Below, piece by piece: positions 51,318-61,162 of a DNA stretch of 64,000 bases. The notes under the pieces were generated by a model, which saw only the letters and a program-made list of their open reading frames with translations, made no database searches and was not told the origin of the DNA. The position numbers and the translations under genes are program-made. The number at the start of each line of letters is the position of its first letter. The first letter of the stretch is position 1. Source of the stretch: Chitinophaga deserti (lineage in GTDB: Bacteria > Bacteroidota > Bacteroidia > Chitinophagales > Chitinophagaceae); NCBI RefSeq assembly GCF_003149455.1, contig NZ_QFFK01000001.1, forward strand, positions 372,001 to 436,000, in the 5' to 3' direction.

Positions 51318-51461
51318 TAGCTTCAGGCTTTCTATATACAGCAGCCTTGCAGGAGATTTTTTGGGATATGCAGTTACACTACAGGCGCTTTGTTTTAGCT
51401 GCACCTTCAGCTTCCCTTTATGTACAGCCTCAGTATTTGTAATATGCTATGCAGGAGCTTT

Positions 51462-52013
51462 CTATTTAGCCCCGGCCTTCTTAGCGGGCGCAGTTGCTTT
51501 AGCAGCTGGAGCTTTTCCTTTTGTGACAGTCTTTGCATTGGCAGCAGGCTTCGCAGAATCGTTCCCTTTTGTGGCAGCCTTTGCTTTAGCAGCAGGCTTT
51601 CCAGTTGCCTTTTCTTTAGCCGCAGCTTTATTTGCAGGCTTAGCTTTCTGTGGGGCTGCCTTTTGCTCATCCAAACGGAACTTCACCATACGGCCTATCA
51701 GCTCCAGCGGGAGTGGTTCGCTTTTAGGCAGCTGCACCACGCTTTTAGATTGCTGGTATCCGGCCAGTTCTTTGGCGAATGCGGTAAATACCGTGAAAGG
51801 GGGCGGGAAGGCGAGGGAATAATGCTCCTTAAAACCGGAAAAATAGATCACATATCCAATTTCCTTGTAAGCAGGTATCTGGTAACTGATCACTTCTTCC
51901 GCATTGGGTGCTGCCTTTTGGATAGCTTTACGGATTTTCGTCAATGCAGCCTGATCTTCTGCGCTAAAAGTAGCAATGTATTCATCTACGGATTGAAAGT
52001 TTGTTTTTGCCAT
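51462..52013 (-). CDS. DUF1801 family protein with histone H1-like Lys/Ala/Pro tail
   Basis: 183 residues from the ATG at 52013 (MAKTNFQSVDEYIATFSAED); earlier codons in frame are non-conserved. The first 115 residues form the YdhG/DUF1801 domain (LTKIRKAIQKAAPNAEEVIS, YQIPAYKEIGYVIYFSGFKEHYSLAF, PLELIGRMVKFRL), related to the frataxin-like iron chaperone fold. Residues about 118-183 are almost entirely Lys, Ala, Pro, Thr and Gly (AKPANKAAAKEKATGK), similar to bacterial histone H1-like tails. The tail suggests nucleic-acid binding (inference). Confidence 0.85.
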   Translation of the reverse strand: MAKTNFQSVDEYIATFSAEDQAALTKIRKAIQKAAPNAEEVISYQIPAYKEIGYVIYFSGFKEHYSLAFPPPFTVFTAFAKELAGYQQSKSVVQLPKSEPLPLELIGRMVKFRLDEQKAAPQKAKPANKAAAKEKATGKPAAKAKAATKGNDSAKPAANAKTVTKGKAPAAKATAPAKKAGAK

Positions 52014-52193
52014 GGGTATTGCGGGTTTTGTTATCTCAAAAATACCTCCCTGCAATGGAATGCAGGAATGGCAGACGCGACAAAAAACGGGCATATTGCG
52101 TCGCAGGCAATACTTTCCCCTAAAAAACAGGCTGCCAATTGCCGATAGTTGGCCGGAGTTGGTTAAATTTGGTTAGAGCTTAAGGAATAAGGT

Positions 52194-52745
52194 ATGGAAC
52201 AACTTGCGCCTGGAATATTGCTGATTGCGGACCCCTTCCTGAAAGATCCGAATTTCGCCAGAACGGTGATTTTACTATGTGAACATCAGGAAGAAGGCAG
52301 CTTTGGCTTCGTGGTAAACCGCCCGTTCGATCATAAACTGGATGAGCTCATCCCCGCCGTGGTAACACCCAATATACCCGTCTTTTTCGGCGGCCCCGTT
52401 CAACTCGACACCGTTCACTTCATTCACCAGCTACCCGACCTTATAGAAGGCGGATTCGAGGTTTTCCCCGGACTTTACTGGGGAGGCGACTTTGCCACCG
52501 TGGTGGAACTCATTAACCGCGGAGAGCTGGATATGCAGAAGATCAAATTCTTCATCGGCTACTCCGGATGGGCCAGCGGCCAGCTGGAAGGTGAGCTGAA
52601 CGAGAAGAGCTGGATACTCTCCCGCATCACCCCTCCCCTCCTTTTCAATGGCAATGAAGAGGAGATCTGGAAACAGTCTCTCCAGAAGCTGGGTAACAAC
52701 TTCGCACTGATGGCCAACTTCCCGATCGATCCCTCACTCAACTGA
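52194..52745 (+). CDS. yqgE: YqgE/AlgH family protein (DUF179)
   Basis: 183 residues. It begins LAPGILLIADPFLKDPNFARTVILLCEHQ and contains GSFGFVVNRPF, FFGGPVQLDTVHFIH, GLYWGGDF, FFIGYSGWASGQLEGEL and SWIL, all signature segments of the family. The molecular role is not settled; the Pseudomonas member AlgH was described in alginate regulation. It is cytoplasmic, monocistronic, and converges on the atpC gene with a shared terminator between. Confidence 0.95.
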   Translation: MEQLAPGILLIADPFLKDPNFARTVILLCEHQEEGSFGFVVNRPFDHKLDELIPAVVTPNIPVFFGGPVQLDTVHFIHQLPDLIEGGFEVFPGLYWGGDFATVVELINRGELDMQKIKFFIGYSGWASGQLEGELNEKSWILSRITPPLLFNGNEEEIWKQSLQKLGNNFALMANFPIDPSLN

Positions 52746-52755
52746 TTCCATAAAA

Positions 52756-52781
52756 AAAGCCGGGCATCACTGCCCGGCTTT
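52756..52781. terminator. Bidirectional terminator between yqgE and atpC
   Basis: Perfect 11-bp stem AAAGCCGGGCA (52756-52766) and complement (52771-52781) with loop TCAC, A-run on the left and T-rich on the right. It can stop both converging transcripts. Confidence 0.9.
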
Positions 52782-52802
52782 ATAATGTATAGCCTTTGAG
52801 AA

Positions 52803-53054
52803 TTACTGGGCGGTGGCGCCTTCTACCAGCACCGTCGCCTTGTTATTCAGCACTTCTACGAACCCGCCCTCGATGGAGTAGTGATCCGCATGGCTCTTAT
52901 CTTTCAGCACCTTCATTTTGCCTTTACCCAGGGCAGCAATCAGTGGAGCGTGGCGGTCCAGTACTTCGAAAGACCCGTCTACGCCCGGCAGCTGGATGCC
53001 GTATACTTCTCCTGTGTACAGCTTTTTTTCCGGTGTTAATATTTCCAATAACAT
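52803..53054 (-). CDS. atpC: F1F0 ATP synthase subunit epsilon
   Basis: 83 residues, the short form lacking the C-terminal helical hairpin that is common in Bacteroidota. MLLEILTPEKKLYTGEVYGIQLPGVDGSFEVLDRH-like sequence (start) and the HAPLIAAL and GGFVEVLNNKATVLVE segments identify the beta-sandwich domain of epsilon. It forms part of the F1 central stalk. Located 26 bp after atpD; the remaining ATP synthase genes are elsewhere, as is usual in this phylum. Confidence 0.95.
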   Translation of the reverse strand: MLLEILTPEKKLYTGEVYGIQLPGVDGSFEVLDRHAPLIAALGKGKMKVLKDKSHADHYSIEGGFVEVLNNKATVLVEGATAQ

Positions 53055-53080
53055 GTTAATCGGTTTAGTGATGTCGGCAC

Positions 53081-54619
<1,539 letters not shown>

Positions 54620-54637
54620 CTAATGCAAAATTTCGCG

Positions 54638-54669
54638 CAAAGGTAATCATTGAAGCCTGAAAACCCAAA
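54638..54669 (-). promoter_or_regulatory. Bacteroidota-type promoter of atpD-atpC
   Basis: On the minus strand TTTG (54666-54669) and TACCTTTG (54638-54645) are 20 bases apart, matching the -33/-7 consensus; the leader to the atpD ATG is about 50 bases. Confidence 0.75.
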
Positions 54670-54802
54670 ATTCCGGGAATTTGATTTAGGCTGATTTTCG
54701 TCAGTTTTCACGCGGAGGAAACAAATATATATTAATTACACTCAATAAGTTGGCATTTCCCAAAGGTGCAACTTATTTTTAAGGCCATAATACTCTTTAA
54801 GC

Positions 54803-56041
54803 ATGCATAACGATAAGCCTACCCTTCCACGCAGGAAATTCCTCGGCAATCTGACAAAAGCCGGCCTGTTCGGCGCAGCCGCCCTTACGCCCGGCGCCCT
54901 CACCGCCGCAACTGCCATTGCCGCCAATCCGGCAGATGAAGCCCCCGCCCCGGGGGAACACGCCTTCCTCTGCCAACCCTACCTCCAGCACCCCATGCCC
55001 AACGGCATGACCGTAATGTGGCTCAGCAACAAGCCCACCTACAGCTGGGTGGAATACGGGGAAACAGCAGCCCTCGGCTCCACCGCCCGCCACGCCAGCG
55101 CCGGTATCGTAGACTCCTACAACAACCTCCACCGCATACGCCTCTCCGGACTTAAACCCGGTACCACCTATCATTACCGGGTTCATTCTAAGGAGATCGC
55201 GGAGTTCAGGCCGTATAAACTCACCTATGGCGACACTATCACTTCCGACATCTTCACCTTCACCACCCCGGCCCTTAAACCCGCCGAAGTGTCCTGGCTG
55301 GTAATGAACGATATACACGACCGCCCTGAATCCATCCCCCACCTCACCGGGCTGAACAAAGACCCTTACGACTTTGTGTTCTTTAACGGTGATGTGTTTG
55401 ATTACCAGGAAGATGAGAAGCAGATCATAGACCACCTCCTGGCCCCGGCAGGTAAAGCCTTCGCTTCCACCAAACCCTTCATATTCACCCGCGGCAACCA
55501 CGAAACCCGTGGCAAATACCGCCGGGAGCTGGCCAATTACTTCGATGGCGAGTATGTTTTCGACCGTACCTGGGGCCCCGTTCACTTCACCGTGCTCGAT
55601 ACCGGGGAAGATAAACCGGACGACCACCCCGTTTATGCCGGCATCGTGAATTTCGATGAATACCGCCGCGAACAGGCCGAGAACCTGAAAAGGATCGTTG
55701 CCTCCCCTGCTTTTAAGAAAGCCAAGTTCCGGGTGGTAATGATGCATATTCCGCATTATTACTCGGGCGACTGGCACGGCCCCATGCACTGCCGCGAAAT
55801 GTTCGGGGACACCTTCGAGAAAGCGGGTATCGACCTTTTCATTGCCGGGCACACTCACAGAATGGGTATCCACCAGCCCGTTAAAGGCCAGCACTCCTAC
55901 CCGATCGTGATCGGTGGCGGGCCCAAAGACGGCAACCGTACCCTTATCAAAGTAAAAGCCACGGAGAAAGACCTGAAGCTGGTAATGCTGAAAGATGATG
56001 GCTCCGAATTCGGGAAAGTGGAACTGAAAAGCAAACGCTGA
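54803..56041 (+). CDS. Tat-exported metallophosphoesterase (purple acid phosphatase-like)
   Basis: 412 residues. A twin-arginine signal (RRKFLGNLTKAGLFGAAAL) directs folded export. A fibronectin-like N-terminal domain with GMTVMWLSNKPTYSWVEYG and LKPGTTYHYRVHSKEI (about 60-135), as in purple acid phosphatases, precedes a calcineurin-type phosphoesterase domain: NDIHDRP, FNGDVFDY, RGNHETRG, MMHIPHYY and AGHTHRMG provide the two-metal site. It likely releases phosphate in the periplasm; substrate unknown. Very GC-rich third positions create a long antisense frame of no significance. Confidence 0.92.
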   Translation: MHNDKPTLPRRKFLGNLTKAGLFGAAALTPGALTAATAIAANPADEAPAPGEHAFLCQPYLQHPMPNGMTVMWLSNKPTYSWVEYGETAALGSTARHASAGIVDSYNNLHRIRLSGLKPGTTYHYRVHSKEIAEFRPYKLTYGDTITSDIFTFTTPALKPAEVSWLVMNDIHDRPESIPHLTGLNKDPYDFVFFNGDVFDYQEDEKQIIDHLLAPAGKAFASTKPFIFTRGNHETRGKYRRELANYFDGEYVFDRTWGPVHFTVLDTGEDKPDDHPVYAGIVNFDEYRREQAENLKRIVASPAFKKAKFRVVMMHIPHYYSGDWHGPMHCREMFGDTFEKAGIDLFIAGHTHRMGIHQPVKGQHSYPIVIGGGPKDGNRTLIKVKATEKDLKLVMLKDDGSEFGKVELKSKR

Positions 56042-56061
56042 TTAAAAGTAAATGACAGAAA

Positions 56062-56090
56062 AAAGGAGGCCACCAAATGGGGCCTCCTTT
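56062..56090. terminator. Terminator downstream of the phosphoesterase gene
   Basis: Perfect 10-bp stem AAAGGAGGCC (56062-56071) and complement (56081-56090), preceded by an A-run and ending in TTT, between converging genes. Confidence 0.85.
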
Positions 56091-56111
56091 CTCATGTATG
56101 TTTAAGGATAA

Positions 56112-56741
56112 TTATTTCTGCAGCGTATCCGCCGGTTTAGCCTTGGGTACACAGGCCCAGGGATCTTCATCTCCCGGGAGTGCCCGTTTATCAACAGACC
56201 AGCAGAAGTTCATGGGCTGACTGGTTACACTCATGAGGCGGATGTTCACTTTCGTGCCCTTCCGGGAATTACTGGCCTGAATGGTTCGCGAGCCCTTTTC
56301 GGGGATATTATGGATGGTGTATGGCTCCGATTTGAACACCGCACCGTTGCCACGGAGGTATTCTACCACTACCACCGCATTGTCTATGGGATATTCCGTC
56401 TGGTTCCGCAAGGTAATCTCCAGGTTCTTTATGCCTCCAAGGAACCCGGTTTTGTAATCTCCCGTGTGCAGGGTGATGTATTGCTTCCAGTTGCGCCGGA
56501 AATACTCGCGGCGGTCTACGAAGGTGGCCTGCATTTGCAGCTGCATATCTTTCCTGTCGGCAATCTGCCGGGTAGTACGGCTACTAAGCTGCAGCCTGTC
56601 TTTCAGTTCTTTGTTCTCGCGGATGAGCCCGGCATTCACCCGCAGTAATTGGCGGGAGCGGTTATAGTCGTGGCAGGATTTGATACCCAGAGCCACGGCC
56701 AGCACGGATAAAGCAGCGATCATAATCCAGTTTGGGCGCAT
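56112..56741 (-). CDS. Membrane-anchored protein of unknown function
   Basis: 209 residues from the ATG at 56741 (MRPNWIMIAALSVLAVALGI); an upstream in-frame ATG would translate through the tolC terminator and is rejected. One N-terminal membrane helix is followed by a coiled-coil-like stretch (NRSRQLLRVNAGLIRENKELKDRL), then a beta-rich domain with GFLGGIKNLEITLRNQTEYP, IDNAVVVVEYLRG and SRTIQASNSRKGTKVNIRLM, resembling a FxLYD-type or immunoglobulin-like fold. No named family recognised. It stands downstream of the efflux genes but behind a terminator, so it probably has its own promoter. Confidence 0.75.
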   Translation of the reverse strand: MRPNWIMIAALSVLAVALGIKSCHDYNRSRQLLRVNAGLIRENKELKDRLQLSSRTTRQIADRKDMQLQMQATFVDRREYFRRNWKQYITLHTGDYKTGFLGGIKNLEITLRNQTEYPIDNAVVVVEYLRGNGAVFKSEPYTIHNIPEKGSRTIQASNSRKGTKVNIRLMSVTSQPMNFCWSVDKRALPGDEDPWACVPKAKPADTLQK

Positions 56742-56763
56742 ATCGCCTCTTACAGAAAAAATA

Positions 56764-56795
56764 ATGCCGGATTTCGACTGTCGAAAATCCGGCAT
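56764..56795 (-). terminator. Terminator of the adaptor-permease-TolC operon
   Basis: Arms at 56764-56778 and 56780-56795 form a 15-bp stem with one bulged base and an extremely small loop; the minus-strand side runs into a T-rich tail. It lies 22 bp after the TolC-like stop codon. Confidence 0.85.
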
Positions 56796-56816
56796 GGGTA
56801 AATGTATGGTTCCGTT

Positions 56817-58289
56817 TTACTTTTCGTCGAATTCGTACCTGATCTTCTCCTGCTTCTCAAAATCATACAGCGTAAGGCGGCGCACGGTGTAGTAATTGTT
56901 CCAGAAGTTGCGCAGGGCGCTGATGAACGATTGGGTAGCCTGATCTTTCTCCTGCTGGGCAAGGTTAAGATCCGTGATACTGATTTTGCCGATCAGGTAA
57001 CGCTGCTTGGTGATCTCATAGCGCAACCCGGCAATGGTATCCGCTTTGGCGGCGCTGGACAGTACCCGCTTCTGAATATTGAACTGTTGGGTCTGGAGGA
57101 ACACTTCCTGCTCAAACTTCCTTTCTTCCTGCTGTACGTCTATCTCAATGAGATCGCGGTTGGCTTTAGCCTGGCGCACACGGTATTTGGCGCGGCCCCA
57201 GTCCATAATGGGTATACCTACACCTACACTGAGGTTCTGTTGTACCTCTCCCCCTGCATAAGCCTTCCGCAGCTTCTCGTCGTTATTACGCTGGCCTAAT
57301 TGAGCCTGCAGGTTAAATTCATATCCGCTGGATGCTTTTGCCTGCGCCACATCACGGTTGGCCTCCAGCCGGCGGCGGCGGAATTCCAATACGCTCTGGC
57401 GATTGCTGCTGGCTTCTGCAACTGCTTTGTCCAGCGGCACATCAAACTGGGGCACCACATCCGGCAGGTCCAGTTTAATATCGGCATCCTTGGGCATGTT
57501 GAGAAACCGCTTCAGTTCCTGGTACGCTATCTCCTGCTGCAGGTTATACTGTTCCAGTGTATTGCGTGCGTTCAGCAGGCTCAGTTCTATCTGCAGCAGC
57601 TCGTTCTCCGCGATCTTCCCAAGGTCGAAGCGGCCTTTGGAGATTTTATACAAAGTATCGGTATTGGCTACGTTTTGCTCATAAATTCTCACCTGCACCT
57701 GCGCACTGAGGGCGGCGAAGAAATAAGACGCCCCGTCGAGCCCCACTACTTCGAGGTCCTCCACATACTGCCGCTTGCTTTCATCATACGCAATAGGTGC
57801 GATCATACGCTCCCAGCGGTACGGGTTAAAGACAATAGACGGCTGGTTATAGTTAATGGAAAACGGCGTGGCCAGATAGTTTTGTGAAGAAAGGTCTCCG
57901 AATACATCGAACCGGTTGAGGTCCGAACGAACGGAGAAGTTACCGCCCGTCCAGGGAACGTTCTGCCGCAATCCCAGTCCCAGTGAGGTATTGGATGTTT
58001 TACGGCGGATGTATTCGATCTTCCCGTCGGGCTGCAATACCTCTACGGTTTCCCCGAAAGGACTGCTGCTGTTGGTGAAGTTCAATACCAGCTGCGGCAT
58101 TTGTCCGGACCGGAAAAAGCGGTAAGCGTACAGGGAATTGAGGGCACGGCTTTGTGCGCGGTAGTAAGATGGCGAGTTGCGCTGCGCCATCGTAATCACA
58201 TCCTTCAGATTCAGTTTTTGCTGGGCATGGGATGTATTGGGTATCATGGCGGCCGCAGTTATTGCGGCCAGAATCGACTTTCTAAGCAT
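56817..58289 (-). CDS. TolC family outer-membrane efflux protein
   Basis: 490 residues with a signal peptide (ILAAITAAAMIPNTSHAQ). Two internal repeats of the outer-membrane factor fold are seen: long helical stretches such as YYRAQSRALNSLYAYRFFRSG and QSVLEFRRRRLEANRDVAQAKASSGYE, each followed by amphipathic strands. It would form the trimeric outer-membrane duct for the adaptor and permease encoded just upstream. Its ATG overlaps the permease stop by 8 bp, so translation is coupled. Confidence 0.92.
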   Translation of the reverse strand: MLRKSILAAITAAAMIPNTSHAQQKLNLKDVITMAQRNSPSYYRAQSRALNSLYAYRFFRSGQMPQLVLNFTNSSSPFGETVEVLQPDGKIEYIRRKTSNTSLGLGLRQNVPWTGGNFSVRSDLNRFDVFGDLSSQNYLATPFSINYNQPSIVFNPYRWERMIAPIAYDESKRQYVEDLEVVGLDGASYFFAALSAQVQVRIYEQNVANTDTLYKISKGRFDLGKIAENELLQIELSLLNARNTLEQYNLQQEIAYQELKRFLNMPKDADIKLDLPDVVPQFDVPLDKAVAEASSNRQSVLEFRRRRLEANRDVAQAKASSGYEFNLQAQLGQRNNDEKLRKAYAGGEVQQNLSVGVGIPIMDWGRAKYRVRQAKANRDLIEIDVQQEERKFEQEVFLQTQQFNIQKRVLSSAAKADTIAGLRYEITKQRYLIGKISITDLNLAQQEKDQATQSFISALRNFWNNYYTVRRLTLYDFEKQEKIRYEFDEK

Positions 58290-59616
58290 GGCGTAAACAT
58301 TCTATAGGGTTCTGATTGGCAGCCTTCCGTGCGGGGGAGATCCCGAAGATCAGTCCCACGGAAGATGCCAGCACAAAGGATAAGAGGATGGAAATAGCGG
58401 AAATGATGGTTTTGATATCTGCCACCTTATCCACAAAATAAGCGCCGGCCACACCGAGCAGGATGCCGATAATACCACCGCAAAGGCTGATCAGAACTGC
58501 TTCGAAGAGGAACTGCATCACAATATCGCTCTTCTGTGCACCCAGTGCCATGCGGATACCGATCTCTTTGGTACGTTCCAGAACGGAAGCCAGCATGATG
58601 TTCATGATACCGATACCGCCAACCAGCAGCGAGATGCCTGCGATGGCGCTCAGTACGATGTTGAACACGTCTTTGGTTTTCTGCTGCTGCTTCAGGAGCT
58701 GTTCCGGGATGGTTACTTCAAAATCCTCCACTTCGGAGTGCCTCCTCTTCAGCATGCGGCTGATGATACCGGCAGACTCCGTGAGCTGCTCCGGATCACG
58801 CACCTTCACGATCAACTGATCCAGCTGATGTGTGGGCACGGGATTATCATCGCGCTGCCACTGGTTTTCCGATATCTTGAAAGCAGGGTTACGGTAACGG
58901 ACCAGCGCTGTCTGGATAGGAATGTATACATCCATATTGTAATCGCGGATACCCAGGTTCTCTTTGGTGGCGCTGCTGATGAGCTTTTCATCCGTCACCC
59001 CTATCACCCGGAGCCATTGCTGCCCGCACTTGATATCTTTGCCGATTGGGTCTTCAGAGAGGAAGAATTTCCGCTTTACACCGGCGCCGATGATACACAC
59101 TCCATCGCCGGTAGCGAGTTGCATATCATTGAACATGCGGCCTTCAGCCAGCCCGATGTTATTGAGTAAAAAGAACGAAGGCTCCACACCTACCGTTTTC
59201 AGTTTTTTACTTTTGCTTTGATAGATCACATCCTGGTCGAGGATCATCTCTGCGCTGATGGCTTCCACGGTGGGCACCATCTTCAGAATGGAATGCGCAT
59301 CGGCCAGACTGAGGCCTTTGGAGAATTTGGCTTTCTGTTCCTGTCCACCCGTTTTCTTCTGTTCCGTCCCTTCTTTTTCTTCCTCTTCTTTTTTCTCCGT
59401 AACGGGTTTGATGACGATGTTGTTTACACCTACCAGTTTCATCTGGTTCATGATCTCTTCCTTGGCGCCCCGGCCTATAGCCAGCATGGCTATTACTGCG
59501 CCAACACCGAAGATGATGCCTAACGCGGTGAGGAAAGACCGCAGCCGGTTGGCCACGAGAGAGTCGAGCGCTATGCGCAGGTTATTTGAATTACGGGTAC
59601 CCCATAATGACTGCAT
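58282..59616 (-). CDS. MacB-like ABC transporter permease (no ATPase domain)
   Basis: 444 residues. An N-terminal helix (SFLTALGIIFGVGAVIAML) and three C-terminal helices (SAIAGISLLVGGIGIMNIML, ISLCGGIIGILLGVAGAYFV, ISAISILLSFVLASSVGLIFG) frame a periplasmic domain, the MacB_PCD/FtsX layout. Unlike MacB itself no nucleotide-binding domain is fused. A highly charged insertion (EKKEEEEKEGTEQKKTGG) occurs near residue 75. It lies between the adaptor (20 bp upstream) and the TolC gene. The ATPase must be encoded elsewhere. Confidence 0.9.
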   Translation of the reverse strand: MQSLWGTRNSNNLRIALDSLVANRLRSFLTALGIIFGVGAVIAMLAIGRGAKEEIMNQMKLVGVNNIVIKPVTEKKEEEEKEGTEQKKTGGQEQKAKFSKGLSLADAHSILKMVPTVEAISAEMILDQDVIYQSKSKKLKTVGVEPSFFLLNNIGLAEGRMFNDMQLATGDGVCIIGAGVKRKFFLSEDPIGKDIKCGQQWLRVIGVTDEKLISSATKENLGIRDYNMDVYIPIQTALVRYRNPAFKISENQWQRDDNPVPTHQLDQLIVKVRDPEQLTESAGIISRMLKRRHSEVEDFEVTIPEQLLKQQQKTKDVFNIVLSAIAGISLLVGGIGIMNIMLASVLERTKEIGIRMALGAQKSDIVMQFLFEAVLISLCGGIIGILLGVAGAYFVDKVADIKTIISAISILLSFVLASSVGLIFGISPARKAANQNPIECLRHA

Positions 59617-59636
59617 GTGTGGCGGATTTGATGGGG

Positions 59637-60884
59637 TTATTTAATGGGTACGATAGTGTGATCTTTTGCAGATGCAGGCTCCGACATGAAAACTTCATCT
59701 CCTGCTGCAAGTCCTTTTTCCACGATCACCACTTCGTCGTTGCTCTTACCCAGCTTCACCTCACGCTTCTCAATAGTATTGCCGCGGCGGATGTAAACAT
59801 AGCTTTGCGACTTTTCGCTGAACACGCTTTCCAGCGGAATGGTAAGCTTGTCGGGGATCTGATTGATGAGGATGTTATTGGATGTGGTCATGCCGGGTTT
59901 GAGGATAGAGTCTACCTTCTCCAGTTTTATCATGACCTCAAACACCTTTGCATTGGAACCCGGTCTGTTTTCGCCGATGTTGGCAACGGAGGTAACGATG
60001 CCGGAGAGCTTCACTTCAGGGAAGGCATCCAGGCCCATGGCAACGGTTTGACCTTTCTTGATCTTGCTGATATCTACTTCGTTGATGTATGTTTTGGAAA
60101 GCATGCTGGAAAGGTCGGGCAGCATGGCGAGGTTGGGATCCCAGCTGCGGATGGAGGAGCCGGACTTCTTCTTTCCGCCCTGCGACCAGTCGTTTACATA
60201 TACCAGCAGTCCGTTTTTGGGTGCTTTGATGGTGAACTTGCCTTTCAGATCTTCCAGGTTACTGAGGTTATTCTGATGGCGAGCCACATCGCGGTTAGCC
60301 TGTTCCATCCTGGCGATGCTTTGCCGTTCTTTGATCTTGTGCTTCTCTTCGAGCTGGTCGAGGTCGCGCTTCGCCTTTTCAAGATCCAGCTCTGCCTGGC
60401 GGATGGTGGCCGGAGGTTCATATTTGCTGAGCTGCAGGGCAATCTGCTTCTGTTCCAGCGAAAACACCATGTTGGTAATGGCATCCCGCGATTCGCGGAG
60501 CTGCAGCGTGGTATCGAGTGCGGTTTGAGACAGCGTGGTTAATGCCCTGTCCAGTTCCATACGCACGTCACCGATCTTTTTGTTAACCACCGCAGGATCG
60601 AGGGTGGCGATATAATCGCCTTCCTTCACGGTGATACCTTCTGCCACCATATCCTGTATCTTCACCTCTTCATATATCTGATTCGATTGCAGGGGCGGCG
60701 CCTGGATGTATACGGTGTTCTCGGCCATCAGTTCACCCGGACTGGCCACTACATCCCGGAACATCTCCTTTTTAACGGAAGCACGGGCGCCGGGGCCTTC
60801 GGCTTTTTTGCCGAAAACAAAGAAGCCTATCAAGGCACAAACAATAAACAGTGCGGCAAATAGCCACCATTTTTTCTTTAGCAT
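59637..60884 (-). CDS. Efflux periplasmic adaptor subunit (HlyD/MacA family)
   Basis: 415 residues. One N-terminal helix (WWLFAALFIVCALIGFFVFG) anchors it in the inner membrane. A lipoyl-like half (VKEGDYIATLDPAVVNKK), a long coiled coil (about 95-200, including RQAELDLEKAKRDLDQLEEK), the second lipoyl half (FTIKAPKNGLLVYV) and a beta-barrel (KIKKGQTVAMGLDAFPEVKL) follow. It links the permease to TolC. First gene of the three-gene export operon. Confidence 0.92.
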   Translation of the reverse strand: MLKKKWWLFAALFIVCALIGFFVFGKKAEGPGARASVKKEMFRDVVASPGELMAENTVYIQAPPLQSNQIYEEVKIQDMVAEGITVKEGDYIATLDPAVVNKKIGDVRMELDRALTTLSQTALDTTLQLRESRDAITNMVFSLEQKQIALQLSKYEPPATIRQAELDLEKAKRDLDQLEEKHKIKERQSIARMEQANRDVARHQNNLSNLEDLKGKFTIKAPKNGLLVYVNDWSQGGKKKSGSSIRSWDPNLAMLPDLSSMLSKTYINEVDISKIKKGQTVAMGLDAFPEVKLSGIVTSVANIGENRPGSNAKVFEVMIKLEKVDSILKPGMTTSNNILINQIPDKLTIPLESVFSEKSQSYVYIRRGNTIEKREVKLGKSNDEVVIVEKGLAAGDEVFMSEPASAKDHTIVPIK

Positions 60885-61162
60885 AGCGGTGCGTGTGTGG
60901 TATGAATCAAGGGTATATAAAAAGCTATAGTTTCAGGTATCAAATGCGCAACCGCCCGGGTGGCGGCTATAACGGGATGCACGGGCTCAATTATTCCATA
61001 AAAATAATCGGGGAAAGCTAAACGAAAAGTTAATTGTTGTGAAGGGAATACTTTGCAATTCTAAAGGTAAATTGAATGGGACGAATGCCTTTTTCTCCTG
61101 TTTGCTCATCAAAAATTTGTCCGGGTGAATAACGGATTCTATTATATTTTATTTTTGCACCC
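60885..61162. other. Divergent intergenic region, no gene seen
   Basis: About 280 bp between the adaptor gene and the GNAT-like gene. TATTTTTG at 61150-61157 matches the -7 consensus but lies only 6 bases before the GNAT-like start and lacks a proper -33 element. No RNA gene is evident. Confidence 0.4.

Noticed and set aside
54797..55894. A 365-codon open frame antisense to the Tat-exported phosphoesterase
   Set aside because: Same explanation: it mirrors a GC-rich third-position gene with complete phosphoesterase motifs, and the antisense peptide has no family features.
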